A program made the position numbers and the translations under genes. Under the pieces are notes generated by a model, which had not been told where the DNA came from, ran no database searches, and saw only the letters and a list, made by a program, of their open reading frames with translations. Below, in pieces: positions 1-5,246 of a stretch of 9,832 nt of DNA (its first letter is position 1; each line of letters opens with the position of its first letter). Where the stretch lies: assembly GCF_002505485.1 (NCBI RefSeq), contig NZ_DAVG01000063.1, forward strand, positions 1 through 9,832, written 5' to 3'. Source of the stretch: Methanosarcina sp. UBA5 (GTDB lineage: Archaea > Halobacteriota > Methanosarcinia > Methanosarcinales > Methanosarcinaceae).

Positions 1-284
1 TTTGCTCATCGGTAAGCTTGGACTTTCGTCCTCCACCAAAATTTGGTATTAAGGCGGCATACCCGCCTTTATTCCAATCCTCTTGCCAGTAATATCCAGT
101 TTTCTATCCTGTTCTTAGTCACTCCAACTTTAGTAGAGGCGTCTTCTACAGAATCTCCCAAAAGTCTAAATTTGACAAAATAGAGCCTTTTAAGCACTCT
201 TGAGTTGTTTTCATGCTTGATTAAAGAGTTGATCTCATCAAGAGTTACCTTTCGATCAATAGGAATTTGTTCCTTCCCCGCCAT
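1..284 (-). pseudogene. IS630-type transposase, N-terminal part, frameshifted and cut by window edge
   Basis: From ATG at 284 the frame encodes about 60 residues of a helix-turn-helix DNA-binding region (VEDASTKVGVTKNRIE), then runs off-family and stops at 69-71. If one base is dropped from the four-base T run at 100-103 (an A run on the coding strand), reading continues as TGYYWQEDWNKGG, then YAALIPNFGGGRKSKLTDEQ to the window edge. That is the hallmark linker of IS630/Tc1-like transposases (a W..GGY..LIP..GGGR pattern). The DDE catalytic domain would lie outside the window. No Shine-Dalgarno is seen before the ATG. A terminal inverted repeat cannot be identified because the other end is missing. 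The single frameshift could be inactivation, a sequencing error, or less likely programmed frameshifting. Family assignment is from recognised motifs, not from a search. Confidence 0.8.
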
Positions 285-373
285 AAGAGAATATAGGCGC
301 TAATACGTGTAATAAATTGCGTTGGAAACTATAAAAGTGATCCTGAGAACTTAATACAATATTAGCAACAAAA

Positions 374-440
374 CTCACTTAAAAGCAATTGCTGATTTAC
401 ACAGTCGCATGAAGAGCAATCTGTAAATAAGAAAAGTGAG
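374..440. repeat. Nested inverted repeats between the transposase and the UPF0114 gene
   Basis: CTCACTT (374-380) pairs perfectly with AAGTGAG (434-440), and ATTTACA (396-402) inside it pairs with TGTAAAT (422-428). AGCAATTGCT at 384-393 is also self-complementary. The spacing is uneven (15 versus 5 bases between the arms), so this is a loose nested fold rather than a clean terminator. It could be part of the insertion-sequence end or downstream structure of the UPF0114 transcript. Which one is not decided by the sequence. Confidence 0.35.
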
Positions 441-470
441 ACAGTTACTATGACTTCAGTCTCTCTTTTT
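434..470. terminator. Possible bidirectional terminator at the 3' end of the UPF0114 gene
   Basis: GAGAC (438-442) pairs with GTCTC (459-463), and AGT/ACT can add pairs inside the loop. On the plus strand the stem is followed by CTTTTTG (465-471). On the minus strand it is followed by a T-rich run (CTTTTCTTATTT). The stem overlaps the last codons and stop of the UPF0114 gene. Archaeal termination depends mainly on T tracts, so the hairpin itself may not be needed. Confidence 0.35.
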
Positions 471-1016
471 GTTTATTAACCAATTTGATTCGCTGTTCAC
501 AGAAGTCACTTCGCCTATGGTTTTCACTTGTTCCCCCTCACTACTCCCTTTACTAATATGTGAACGCACTTTCATGAAGTAAGCTAGGGCTGCAATGGGT
601 AAAGCATAGCCTACTCCATATACTGCTAAATCTGTCTCTTGCGTTTCAAAGATAATGCTCAAGAAGTTGACCCCCAGTACGACAACAGTGAGCCCCACCA
701 GGTTCAATTCTAGCTCTTCAATATTGTTTACTTTTACCCATCCTGGTAAAGGTAGCGGCTGGATAAACAACTGGTATAGCCCGAAGGATGTAAGGAAAAG
801 CACCGTACCGACTAAGAAAAGGTGCACAGTCTCCACAATTTCAACAATGATACTTCCTTCCGGACCTTCTTCTGACATTCCGGTAATGAGTTCTCCCATG
901 AAGTGAACAATATCTATGCCGCCTTTAACAAATAAAACGCAAGCAGCAATCGCCAACCCTATCACTGGAATCAATACGAAAAAACGCATTCCTGCAATAA
1001 ATCTTACGACTTTCAT
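456..1016 (-). CDS. UPF0114 (YqhA-type) integral membrane protein
   Basis: The product is 186 residues of unknown molecular function, predicted to sit in the cytoplasmic membrane. The opening RFFVLIPVIGLAIAACVLFVKGG, the central VETVHLFLVGTVLFLTSFGL and the motif YQLFI with a following LPGWVKV fit the YqhA/UPF0114 family. Four hydrophobic segments are visible near residues 11-31, 59-84, 105-123 and 131-150, followed by a polar tail of about 35 residues. The length is near the usual 160-190. The ATG start is supported by AAGGAG seven bases upstream. That site lies in a perfect 14-bp tandem duplication, so there are two copies of it. The gene lies in the same direction as the DUF1269 gene upstream of it, but hairpins in the 330-bp gap suggest separate transcription. 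Family assignment is by recognition. Confidence 0.8.
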   Translation of the reverse strand: MKVVRFIAGMRFFVLIPVIGLAIAACVLFVKGGIDIVHFMGELITGMSEEGPEGSIIVEIVETVHLFLVGTVLFLTSFGLYQLFIQPLPLPGWVKVNNIEELELNLVGLTVVVLGVNFLSIIFETQETDLAVYGVGYALPIAALAYFMKVRSHISKGSSEGEQVKTIGEVTSVNSESNWLINKKRD

Positions 1017-1022
1017 TGGCAG

Positions 1023-1050
1023 GCTCCTTATTGTTTGCTCCTTATTGTTT
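1023..1050 (-). repeat. 14-bp perfect tandem repeat duplicating a ribosome binding site
   Basis: GCTCCTTATTGTTT occurs twice in direct succession (1023-1036 and 1037-1050). Read on the gene strand each unit contains AATAAGGAG, so the UPF0114 gene has one Shine-Dalgarno at the normal seven-base distance from ATG and a second exactly 14 bases further upstream. The proximal copy is well placed for initiation at 1016. Confidence 0.9.
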
Positions 1051-1096
1051 TATCCTTTTTTCTACTCGTTGCTAGCCTGTATGGCAAAAGAATCTC

Positions 1097-1168
1097 ATAA
1101 GTCGGCATAAGCATAGCTTACGCCTGAATCTTATCTGTAACTGGGTTTATTGCTTGTTACATAAACCC
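1097..1168. other. Two strong hairpins upstream of the UPF0114 gene
   Basis: GGCATAAGC (1104-1112) and GCTTACGCC (1116-1124) form a nine-pair stem with one mismatch and a three-base loop. It is extended by ATAAG (1097-1101) with CTTAT (1130-1134) across an internal loop. Just beyond, GGGTTTAT (1143-1150) and ATAAACCC (1161-1168) form a perfect eight-pair stem with a ten-base loop. On the minus strand these lie about 90-150 bases before the UPF0114 start, so they could be a structured leader or operator sites. They do not match any riboswitch I recognise. Confidence 0.5.
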
Positions 1169-1226
1169 CAAAAGCGCCAAAATTCCTGAAAATTAAGTTT
1201 CGTAGAAGTATATGAAAATGAAATCT

Positions 1227-1250
1227 GGAGAGAAACCGACATTTCTCTCC
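1227..1250 (-). terminator. Perfect 9-bp hairpin, probable terminator of the DUF1269 gene
   Basis: GGAGAGAAA (1227-1235) pairs perfectly with TTTCTCTCC (1242-1250) around the loop CCGACA. It lies about 100 bases past the stop of the DUF1269 gene. On the minus strand it is followed by AGATTTCATTTTCAT, a moderately T-rich stretch. A smaller imperfect stem, TCCGG/CCGGA at 1302-1325, lies between it and the stop codon. Confidence 0.45.
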
Positions 1251-1346
1251 TCTTCATGCATTGCTTTATTCGAGAATCACTGTTTCTACCTTACAGGAGT
1301 TTCCGGGAATGTAAATATTTCCGGAGTGGCGGCTTTCAAGTCAAAT

Positions 1347-1853
1347 TCAGTATGCTGGAGCTGCTTCTTCTTCGGCAAAGACAGCACGCAGTTTGTCTTC
1401 TTCTTCTTTGGACAGGTTGGAGGCAATGAATTCGAACTTCATCCCCCTGACAGCTTCTGCTACCTTATCCTGTACGGCAGCACTGGTCATCAAGAAGAGG
1501 GCTGATGTGCCTTCTGTTACTTTGCTGCGGACCGACCTTATGAAATCGTCACTAATCCCTACATCCGCCATAGAACCTGTTAGTGCGCCCAGTGTGGCTC
1601 CAACGACCAGGCCAAATATAGGAACAAAGAAGATCAGGCCAAACAGCATACCCCAAAAGGCTCCGCTCAGTGCACCTGCACCTGATAAATTGTGCAACTG
1701 CTCTGTTTTTGGCTTCTTTTTTCCCTCAGGCCATGTAACTATGGCTGCATCATGTAGGTTGATCAATTGCCTTTTGCTTAAATCCTCAATCACGCGAAGC
1801 GCCTTTTCTGCGCCGTCGGCGGTATCAAACTTCAGAACTGTTAAAGTTGCCAT
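1347..1853 (-). CDS. DUF1269-family membrane protein
   Basis: The product has 168 residues. It has a polar N-terminal part (LTVLKFDTADGAEKALRVI, then DAAIVTWPEGKKKPKT), a glycine-rich hydrophobic segment at about residues 57-95 (GALSGAFWGMLFGLIFFVPI then FGLVVGATLGALTGS), and a C-terminal soluble part ending in an acidic, alanine-rich tail. The pattern of a two-strand ferredoxin-like start, a Gly-rich membrane hairpin, and DVGISDDFI followed by a long tail (SALFLMTS) matches DUF1269 (COG4803) proteins, whose function is unknown. The ATG at 1853 has a near-perfect Shine-Dalgarno, AAGGAGGT, seven bases upstream, implying strong translation. The 12-bp triplicated repeat about 35-70 bases upstream may be regulatory. 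It appears to be a single-gene unit. Confidence 0.8.
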   Translation of the reverse strand: MATLTVLKFDTADGAEKALRVIEDLSKRQLINLHDAAIVTWPEGKKKPKTEQLHNLSGAGALSGAFWGMLFGLIFFVPIFGLVVGATLGALTGSMADVGISDDFIRSVRSKVTEGTSALFLMTSAAVQDKVAEAVRGMKFEFIASNLSKEEEDKLRAVFAEEEAAPAY

Positions 1854-1860
1854 TATTTAA

Positions 1861-1868
1861 ACCTCCTT
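1861..1868 (-). promoter_or_regulatory. Strong Shine-Dalgarno for the DUF1269 gene
   Basis: Read on the minus strand the bases are AAGGAGGT, with a seven-base spacer to the ATG at 1853. This is the best ribosome binding site in the window and fixes the start. Confidence 0.85.
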
Positions 1869-1888
1869 CTTTATTTACGAATTCAATT

Positions 1889-1924
1889 TGCCGTTTTAAC
1901 TGCCGTTATAATTGCTGTTATTCT
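1889..1924 (-). repeat. 12-bp imperfect tandem repeat, three copies, upstream of the DUF1269 gene
   Basis: Three head-to-tail units are TGCCGTTTTAAC (1889-1900), TGCCGTTATAAT (1901-1912) and TGCTGTTATTCT (1913-1924). On the gene strand the core reads (A/G)TTAWAACGGCA. The array sits 36-71 bases before the start codon, where an archaeal promoter or operator is expected, and the middle unit contains a TATA-like ATTATAAC. A role as a regulator binding array is inference. Confidence 0.6.
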
Positions 1925-2210
1925 CATGTTTTGGAATTTTTGCGGGACTCTTATCCACTGTTATTCCCTGATCAGTAAAACTGTGGTTTTACTTCCCGGC
2001 AGGCGATGTTTTTAAGGCATCAGCCGTTTTTTCGGCATTGTGGAAGACACTGCAAGTTTGCAGAAGGCCTTCAAGAAAAGGGAAAGATTAAAGCTAACTC
2101 AACACTGGATCGTCGATTATATGCCATATTTTGAGTCTGGAATTCAGCAGTCTCCGTCTATTAGCATACCCCCACTAAAATCAGGTGTTTAGTTGCAGCT
2201 TTGCTGTTAA

Positions 2211-2285
2211 ATGGAGATTTTATGCCCCCTTTCTGGCTCTCACATGGTCAAAGCAGGCAGTACCCTGCCAGGTGTCTACCCATGA
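2211..2285 (+). pseudogene. Possible remnant of a transposase N-terminal zinc ribbon
   Basis: The frame from ATG 2211 encodes MEILCPLSGSHMVKAGSTLP followed by GVYP and a stop. The spacing CPxxGSxxMVKxGxTxxG resembles the start of several insertion-sequence transposases, which begin CPxCGS..VVKNG...G.QRY.C. Here the second cysteine is serine (TCT instead of TGT), and the second Cys pair is missing because the frame ends. The match is short and by eye, so this is a tentative relic call. Confidence 0.3.
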
Positions 2286-2298
2286 GCCCTAGAAAGCT

Positions 2299-2350
2299 AT
2301 GTACAGGCTTTTCGTTCACCAAAAAAATGTACAGACTTTCTGATCGCCAA
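2299..2350. repeat. Imperfect 24-bp direct repeat, 28-bp period
   Basis: Two units, 2299-2322 and 2327-2350, both begin ATGTACAG and end CCAA, and match at 19 of 24 positions. Closely spaced repeats like this are typical of transposase binding sites at the ends of some insertion sequences. With the zinc-ribbon remnant just upstream they may mark an eroded element end. No target duplication is identified. Confidence 0.45.
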
Positions 2351-2525
2351 TTTTGATATTATTTCCCCTTTCTCACTCCTTGCAGACTGGGACCCCAATC
2401 CACAGGCAAGGATTCGGCAAGCCGATCGAATTTAGCAAGCTAATATTATATTGCTATTATTATATATCGTATCCGGATGTACATCTTTTATCGGGTATTC
2501 CGTCTAAGATTTGAGATCCGTTATT

Positions 2526-3554
2526 TTACTCTTTACTTCCACCTGATTCCATCAATTTTGCCATCCAGCGCGTATTCTCGGAACTTTCAAGGATCATCTT
2601 CACAACCATTGTAAGAGGTATGGCTATAAGTGCACCTGAAGTGCCAAGCACATAACCCCAGTAGAACAGAGACAGAAATACTATGGACGGAGATAACTTG
2701 AGGCTCTTTCCTGCAAGGGACGGAAAAAGAACATTTTCTATAAATACATTTATCAGCCACATCCCGGCAAGCACTGCAATAGCTCCCATGGCTCCATATT
2801 TAAATAGTGCAAGCAGTACGGGTGGAAGAACTGCAAGATAAAAGCCTAGATAAGGAATATAGCCCAGTAGGAAAGCCAGAAAACCCCAGAGAACTGCAAA
2901 ATCTATTCTACCGATTAGGAGCAGTACCGCGGTTCCGATGCCCCCAATCAAATTGATCTCAGTTCTTATCAAGATAAAATCTACCAGACTTCTGCCAAAT
3001 TCGGCAACCCGCCAAAGAAGGACTGTTTTATCTTCAATTTCTTTTTCCATTTTTTTTGGCGCACCTACAGTATCCAGAAGTAAAAATGCTGTCGTGATGA
3101 CAATTAGCGCAATTGTTGTTCCGGCATTAAAGACTCCTGTAAGGATTCCTGCAGTCAGGCCCAACAGGAATGCCCCTATATCGCGTAGGATTCCTTCAAA
3201 GGAGAACTGACCTGATAAAGGTAAATATCGTTCAATATTTTCAAAAATACTTGTTAATTGAATTTGATATCCTGGGATCTGAGTACTGAGCTGAAATAGG
3301 GATCCTGTAACAAGGAGCACTGCAGCAATAGCAAAAATGATAAAGAAAAGAATTACCAGACCAACACTAATCGAACCAGGCACATGTTTTCTCTGGAGCC
3401 AGTGGACAAGGGGATAAAAGATTAGAAAGGCGAATATCGAGAAAAAAATAGGTACGAGTATGCTTCCAATTTCCTTCATTCCGATAGTCAGGATAACTGC
3501 AGCGGTACTGTAAAGTAAAATCCTGGCTGGTATCGACTGATTCTCCGTATCCAT
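2526..3554 (-). CDS. AI-2E (PerM/YdiK) family transporter
   Basis: The product is a 342-residue polytopic membrane protein of the AI-2E transporter-like family. Members have been linked to autoinducer export, sodium/proton exchange or other efflux; the substrate here is unknown. Hydrophobic segments occur near residues 12-28, 31-53, 61-84, 125-160, 203-235, 238-262 and 290-325. The conserved C-terminal signature is present: FLLGYIPYLGFYLAVLPPVL (about 228-247), then ENVLFPSLAGKSLKLSPSIV (273-291), then a VLGTSGALIAIPLTMV motif. Length is typical and the gene looks intact. The ATG at 3554 has only a weak upstream GGGG. TATA-like boxes lie about 40-55 bases upstream. A decayed relative of the same gene lies about 1.3 kb away at 4844-5246. 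Confidence 0.88.
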   Translation of the reverse strand: MDTENQSIPARILLYSTAAVILTIGMKEIGSILVPIFFSIFAFLIFYPLVHWLQRKHVPGSISVGLVILFFIIFAIAAVLLVTGSLFQLSTQIPGYQIQLTSIFENIERYLPLSGQFSFEGILRDIGAFLLGLTAGILTGVFNAGTTIALIVITTAFLLLDTVGAPKKMEKEIEDKTVLLWRVAEFGRSLVDFILIRTEINLIGGIGTAVLLLIGRIDFAVLWGFLAFLLGYIPYLGFYLAVLPPVLLALFKYGAMGAIAVLAGMWLINVFIENVLFPSLAGKSLKLSPSIVFLSLFYWGYVLGTSGALIAIPLTMVVKMILESSENTRWMAKLMESGGSKE

Positions 3555-3590
3555 ATGTACCCCAGTATTCTTTATACCCTTAAATTAACA

Positions 3591-3612
3591 TATAAATTTA
3601 AAATATAAAAGC
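3591..3612 (-). promoter_or_regulatory. Candidate archaeal promoter of the AI-2E transporter gene
   Basis: On the minus strand the bases read GCTTTTATATTTTAAATTTA and continue TA. They contain two TATA-like boxes (TTTTATATTT at 3601-3610 and TAAATTTATA at 3591-3600). The distance to the ATG at 3554 allows a start site 25-30 bases downstream and a short leader. Confidence 0.4.
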
Positions 3613-4022
3613 TTCTCCGAGAATTATGATCTGACTAATGGCTATTTTTTCCAGTCAGTTTTACTTCTGCACTACAAAAATAAAGAGAAAAATCTAGCGA
3701 GGGCAAATACAGGTCCAAATCAATAAAAGCGGTGTTGAAACTTACTTACAATATAAGCACCATGTAAAGCTTGGTTTTGGCCTGAATAGGCACTTAATTT
3801 TTTCTTTTACTTCTTGGCGTTTATAATATCTTTTATCCCAAAATCCACTTTCCATCGAATTCAACAACGGCAATAATCATAGATATAAATTATACGCTTA
3901 TCTTAAAAGTTGCAAATAACAGGTGTCAAATTAGACCCTGGACTTTCGAAGTTAATTTGAGACCATATTAAATAAGGCTTTAAAAAACCAATAAATTTAT
4001 ATTGGTTTCTGCAGATTGTTAT

Positions 4023-4156
4023 ATACGCGAATAAGATCTAATAAAACAAGTGTTAATAAGATCTATTAAAACAAGTGTTGAAACGGTAGGAAGATCCTAC
4101 ACTACTTTTGTATTATAAAAATTCGCGAACAATACCCCCAAAACAAGAATAGAAAC
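4023..4156 (+). CRISPR. Relic mini-CRISPR: two degenerate repeats, one 36-base spacer
   Basis: Repeat A (4023-4084) begins ATACGCGAATAAGATCTA and ends TAAAACAAGTGTTGAAAC, with a 25-bp internal tandem duplication. Repeat B (4121-4156) begins ATTCGCGAACAATA and ends AAAACAAGAATAGAAAC. They share AT.CGCGAA.AA at the start, AAAACAAG in the middle and GAAAC at the end. The interval 4085-4120 is exactly 36 bases, a normal spacer length. Both resemble the Methanosarcina mazei repeat as I remember it (ATTCGCGAGCAAGATCCA followed by TTAAAACAAGGATTGAAAC); repeat A without the duplication differs at about seven or eight of 37 positions. The GAAAC end marks plus-strand transcription. The spacer contains a perfect hairpin, GTAGGA/TCCTAC (4086-4100). 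No third repeat follows at the expected position, and no cas gene is present. The locus is probably inactive. Confidence 0.6.
4030..4079 (+). repeat. 25-bp tandem duplication inside the first CRISPR-like repeat
   Basis: Units 4030-4054 and 4055-4079 each start AATAAGATCT and end TAAAACAAGTGTT. They differ at one position (A versus T in the centre). The duplication covers the middle and most of the 3' half of the CRISPR-like repeat but not its 5' ATACGCG or terminal GAAAC. Confidence 0.85.
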
Positions 4157-4181
4157 ATTACTGCATGCATTGCAGCTATAA

Positions 4182-4520
4182 TTGTCTGTTGATACGTATG
4201 CTGAAAAGCATCTCGCATTTGAGCTGAGAAAATTGAGCCACCTGTATTTGCTTCTTATTTTTGGGTGGTTTTATGGAAACAGCAGATTGTATCATGAAGT
4301 TGTAGAGTTGATAGATATGGATATGGAAAAAAAGAGCTTTCTAAAATCACTAGGATTTCGGCGAGAAATTGCGATGATTGAAAAATGTATCTGTCCGTTA
4401 TGTGCGGAGAAAGTAGACGAAGACGAATTCCAAAATGAGGTATTTATCAAGGAATTCAAGAGTTCTGGGCTGTGTCAAGGATGTCAGGAAACGGTTTTTG
4501 GATATAAGGTAGCATGGTGA
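4182..4520 (+). CDS. Small zinc-ribbon protein of unknown function
   Basis: The frame encodes up to 112 residues. The C-terminal half holds a treble-clef or zinc-ribbon type motif: C71-P-L-C74 and C98-Q-G-C101, with C69 just before and the linker FIKEFKSSGLCQGCQETVFG between and after the pairs. Short proteins with CPLC....EF..SGLCQ.CQ are common in bacterial, archaeal and phage genomes and have no assigned function that I know. The N-terminal half (HLAFELRKLSHLYLLLIFGW) is hydrophobic and less familiar. The start is uncertain: TTG at 4182 gives the full frame without a visible Shine-Dalgarno, while ATG at 4317 or 4323 gives a 65-67 residue protein holding just the ribbon. A TATA-like TATTATAAAA at 4111-4120 lies in the CRISPR-like spacer upstream. 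The gene stands alone. Confidence 0.6.
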   Translation: MSVDTYAEKHLAFELRKLSHLYLLLIFGWFYGNSRLYHEVVELIDMDMEKKSFLKSLGFRREIAMIEKCICPLCAEKVDEDEFQNEVFIKEFKSSGLCQGCQETVFGYKVAW

Positions 4521-4843
4521 TATCCCAATTACCGATTAAGGTATTTGAAATCCCTGTTTTAGGTGACAAGCATGGATTTTGATTTACCTCTGCCATTTAT
4601 TCCTTGCAGAAAAATTTCAAATTTTTCACTAATTTCTTGATTTAATTCCTCTTTTCGTCATTTCCTGTTCATACTTTCTGATTCGATAGTAATTTCTAAT
4701 TTTGAAGGAGACTATAACGGACTTACGCAGTTTGAACTAAGATTTCAGCGGCATTAAACATCCAATTGTCCAGACTACAGAACTTGTCCTATTTCATGTT
4801 TTTCTTGCCTTCGTAGAAGGCTATTTCACAGAAGCTATTTTTC
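4521..4843. other. Gene-free AT-rich stretch with a perfect palindrome
   Basis: No gene is seen. GAAAAATTT (4609-4617) and AAATTTTTC (4619-4627) are perfectly inverted around a single base, followed by T-rich DNA, so this may end transcription of the zinc-ribbon gene. GGACTTACGCAGTTT at about 4719-4733 resembles terminal repeats of insertion sequences found in archaea and cyanobacteria, but no partner copy exists in the window. GAAGGAGA near 4704 looks like a Shine-Dalgarno but leads into no reading frame. Confidence 0.4.
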
Positions 4844-5246
4844 TTAAGTTTCTTCAGCATCTTCAATTGGGCCCATCAATCTGGATATCCATTTAGTTTC
4901 CTCAAAACTTTCCAGGATAATCCTCAAGACCATGGTAAGAGGCGCGGAAAGCAGCATTCCTGTAGCTCCAAGCACATAATCCAGTAAAGCAGGGACAGAA
5001 ATACAACAGTTGGAGACAGTCTCAGGCCTCTCCCCGCAAGTGAAGGAAAAAGGACATTTTCTGTGAGCGCATTAATTAACGAGATAGCTATATCACAGCC
5101 AGGGTGCCTATAATCCCATACTGGAGAAACCCGAAGAATGCAGGTGGAATAGCCGTTAAAGCAAAGCCTACGTATGGAACATAACCGAGAAAAAATGCCA
5201 TGACACCCCAGAAAACCGCAAAGTCGATGCCTCCGATAAGGAGAAA
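4844..5246 (-). pseudogene. Decayed C-terminal remnant of an AI-2E family transporter
   Basis: Three reading-frame segments on the minus strand line up with residues about 211-340 of the intact transporter at 2526-3554. Segment one includes LLIGGIDFAVFWGVMAFFLG and then YVPYVGFALTAIPPAF, up to a TAG at 5088-5090. Segment two includes SLINALTENVLFPSLAGRGL and then RLSPTVVFLSLLYW, ending at a one-base deletion near 4980. Segment three includes DYVLGATGMLLSAPLTMVLR, then IILESFEETKWISRLM, to a TAA at 4844-4846. Nothing of the first 60 percent of the protein is present, and the homology stops at about 5240-5246, where the DUF1638 remnant starts. The divergence from the intact copy shows it is an old paralogue, not a recent duplicate. 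It cannot encode a working transporter. Confidence 0.85.

Larger units (their letters stand above)
1925..2525. other. Gene-free stretch with decayed fragments and hairpins
   Basis: No intact gene is seen here. On the minus strand an open stretch ending at 1989 reads FLEGLLQTCSVFHNAEKTAD and ends ALKTSPAGK before a stop; it is only about 33 codons between stops and I do not recognise it. On the plus strand 2211-2285 looks like a degraded transposase zinc ribbon, and 2299-2350 holds a direct repeat (both listed separately). Small stems are GGCAG/CTGCC (2256-2269) and TCGGC/GCCGA (2414-2425). The 2440-2470 stretch is almost pure A/T, consistent with 3' sequence of the transporter gene. Confidence 0.5.

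Noticed and set aside
1393..1860. 155-codon plus-strand frame opposite the DUF1269 gene
   Set aside because: It is the antisense shadow of a well-supported gene with a strong ribosome binding site on the minus strand.
1989..2088. Minus-strand frame ending NAEKTADALKTSPAGK
   Set aside because: It is only about 33 codons between stops with no start signal; it looks protein-like but I cannot tie it to a family, so it is noted only in the gap description.
3892..3931. Possible fourth CRISPR-like repeat (ATACGC at the start, GGTGTCAAAT at the end)
   Set aside because: Only the ends look similar, the middle does not align without several gaps, and the spacing to the neighbouring relic repeat does not fit a repeat-spacer period.
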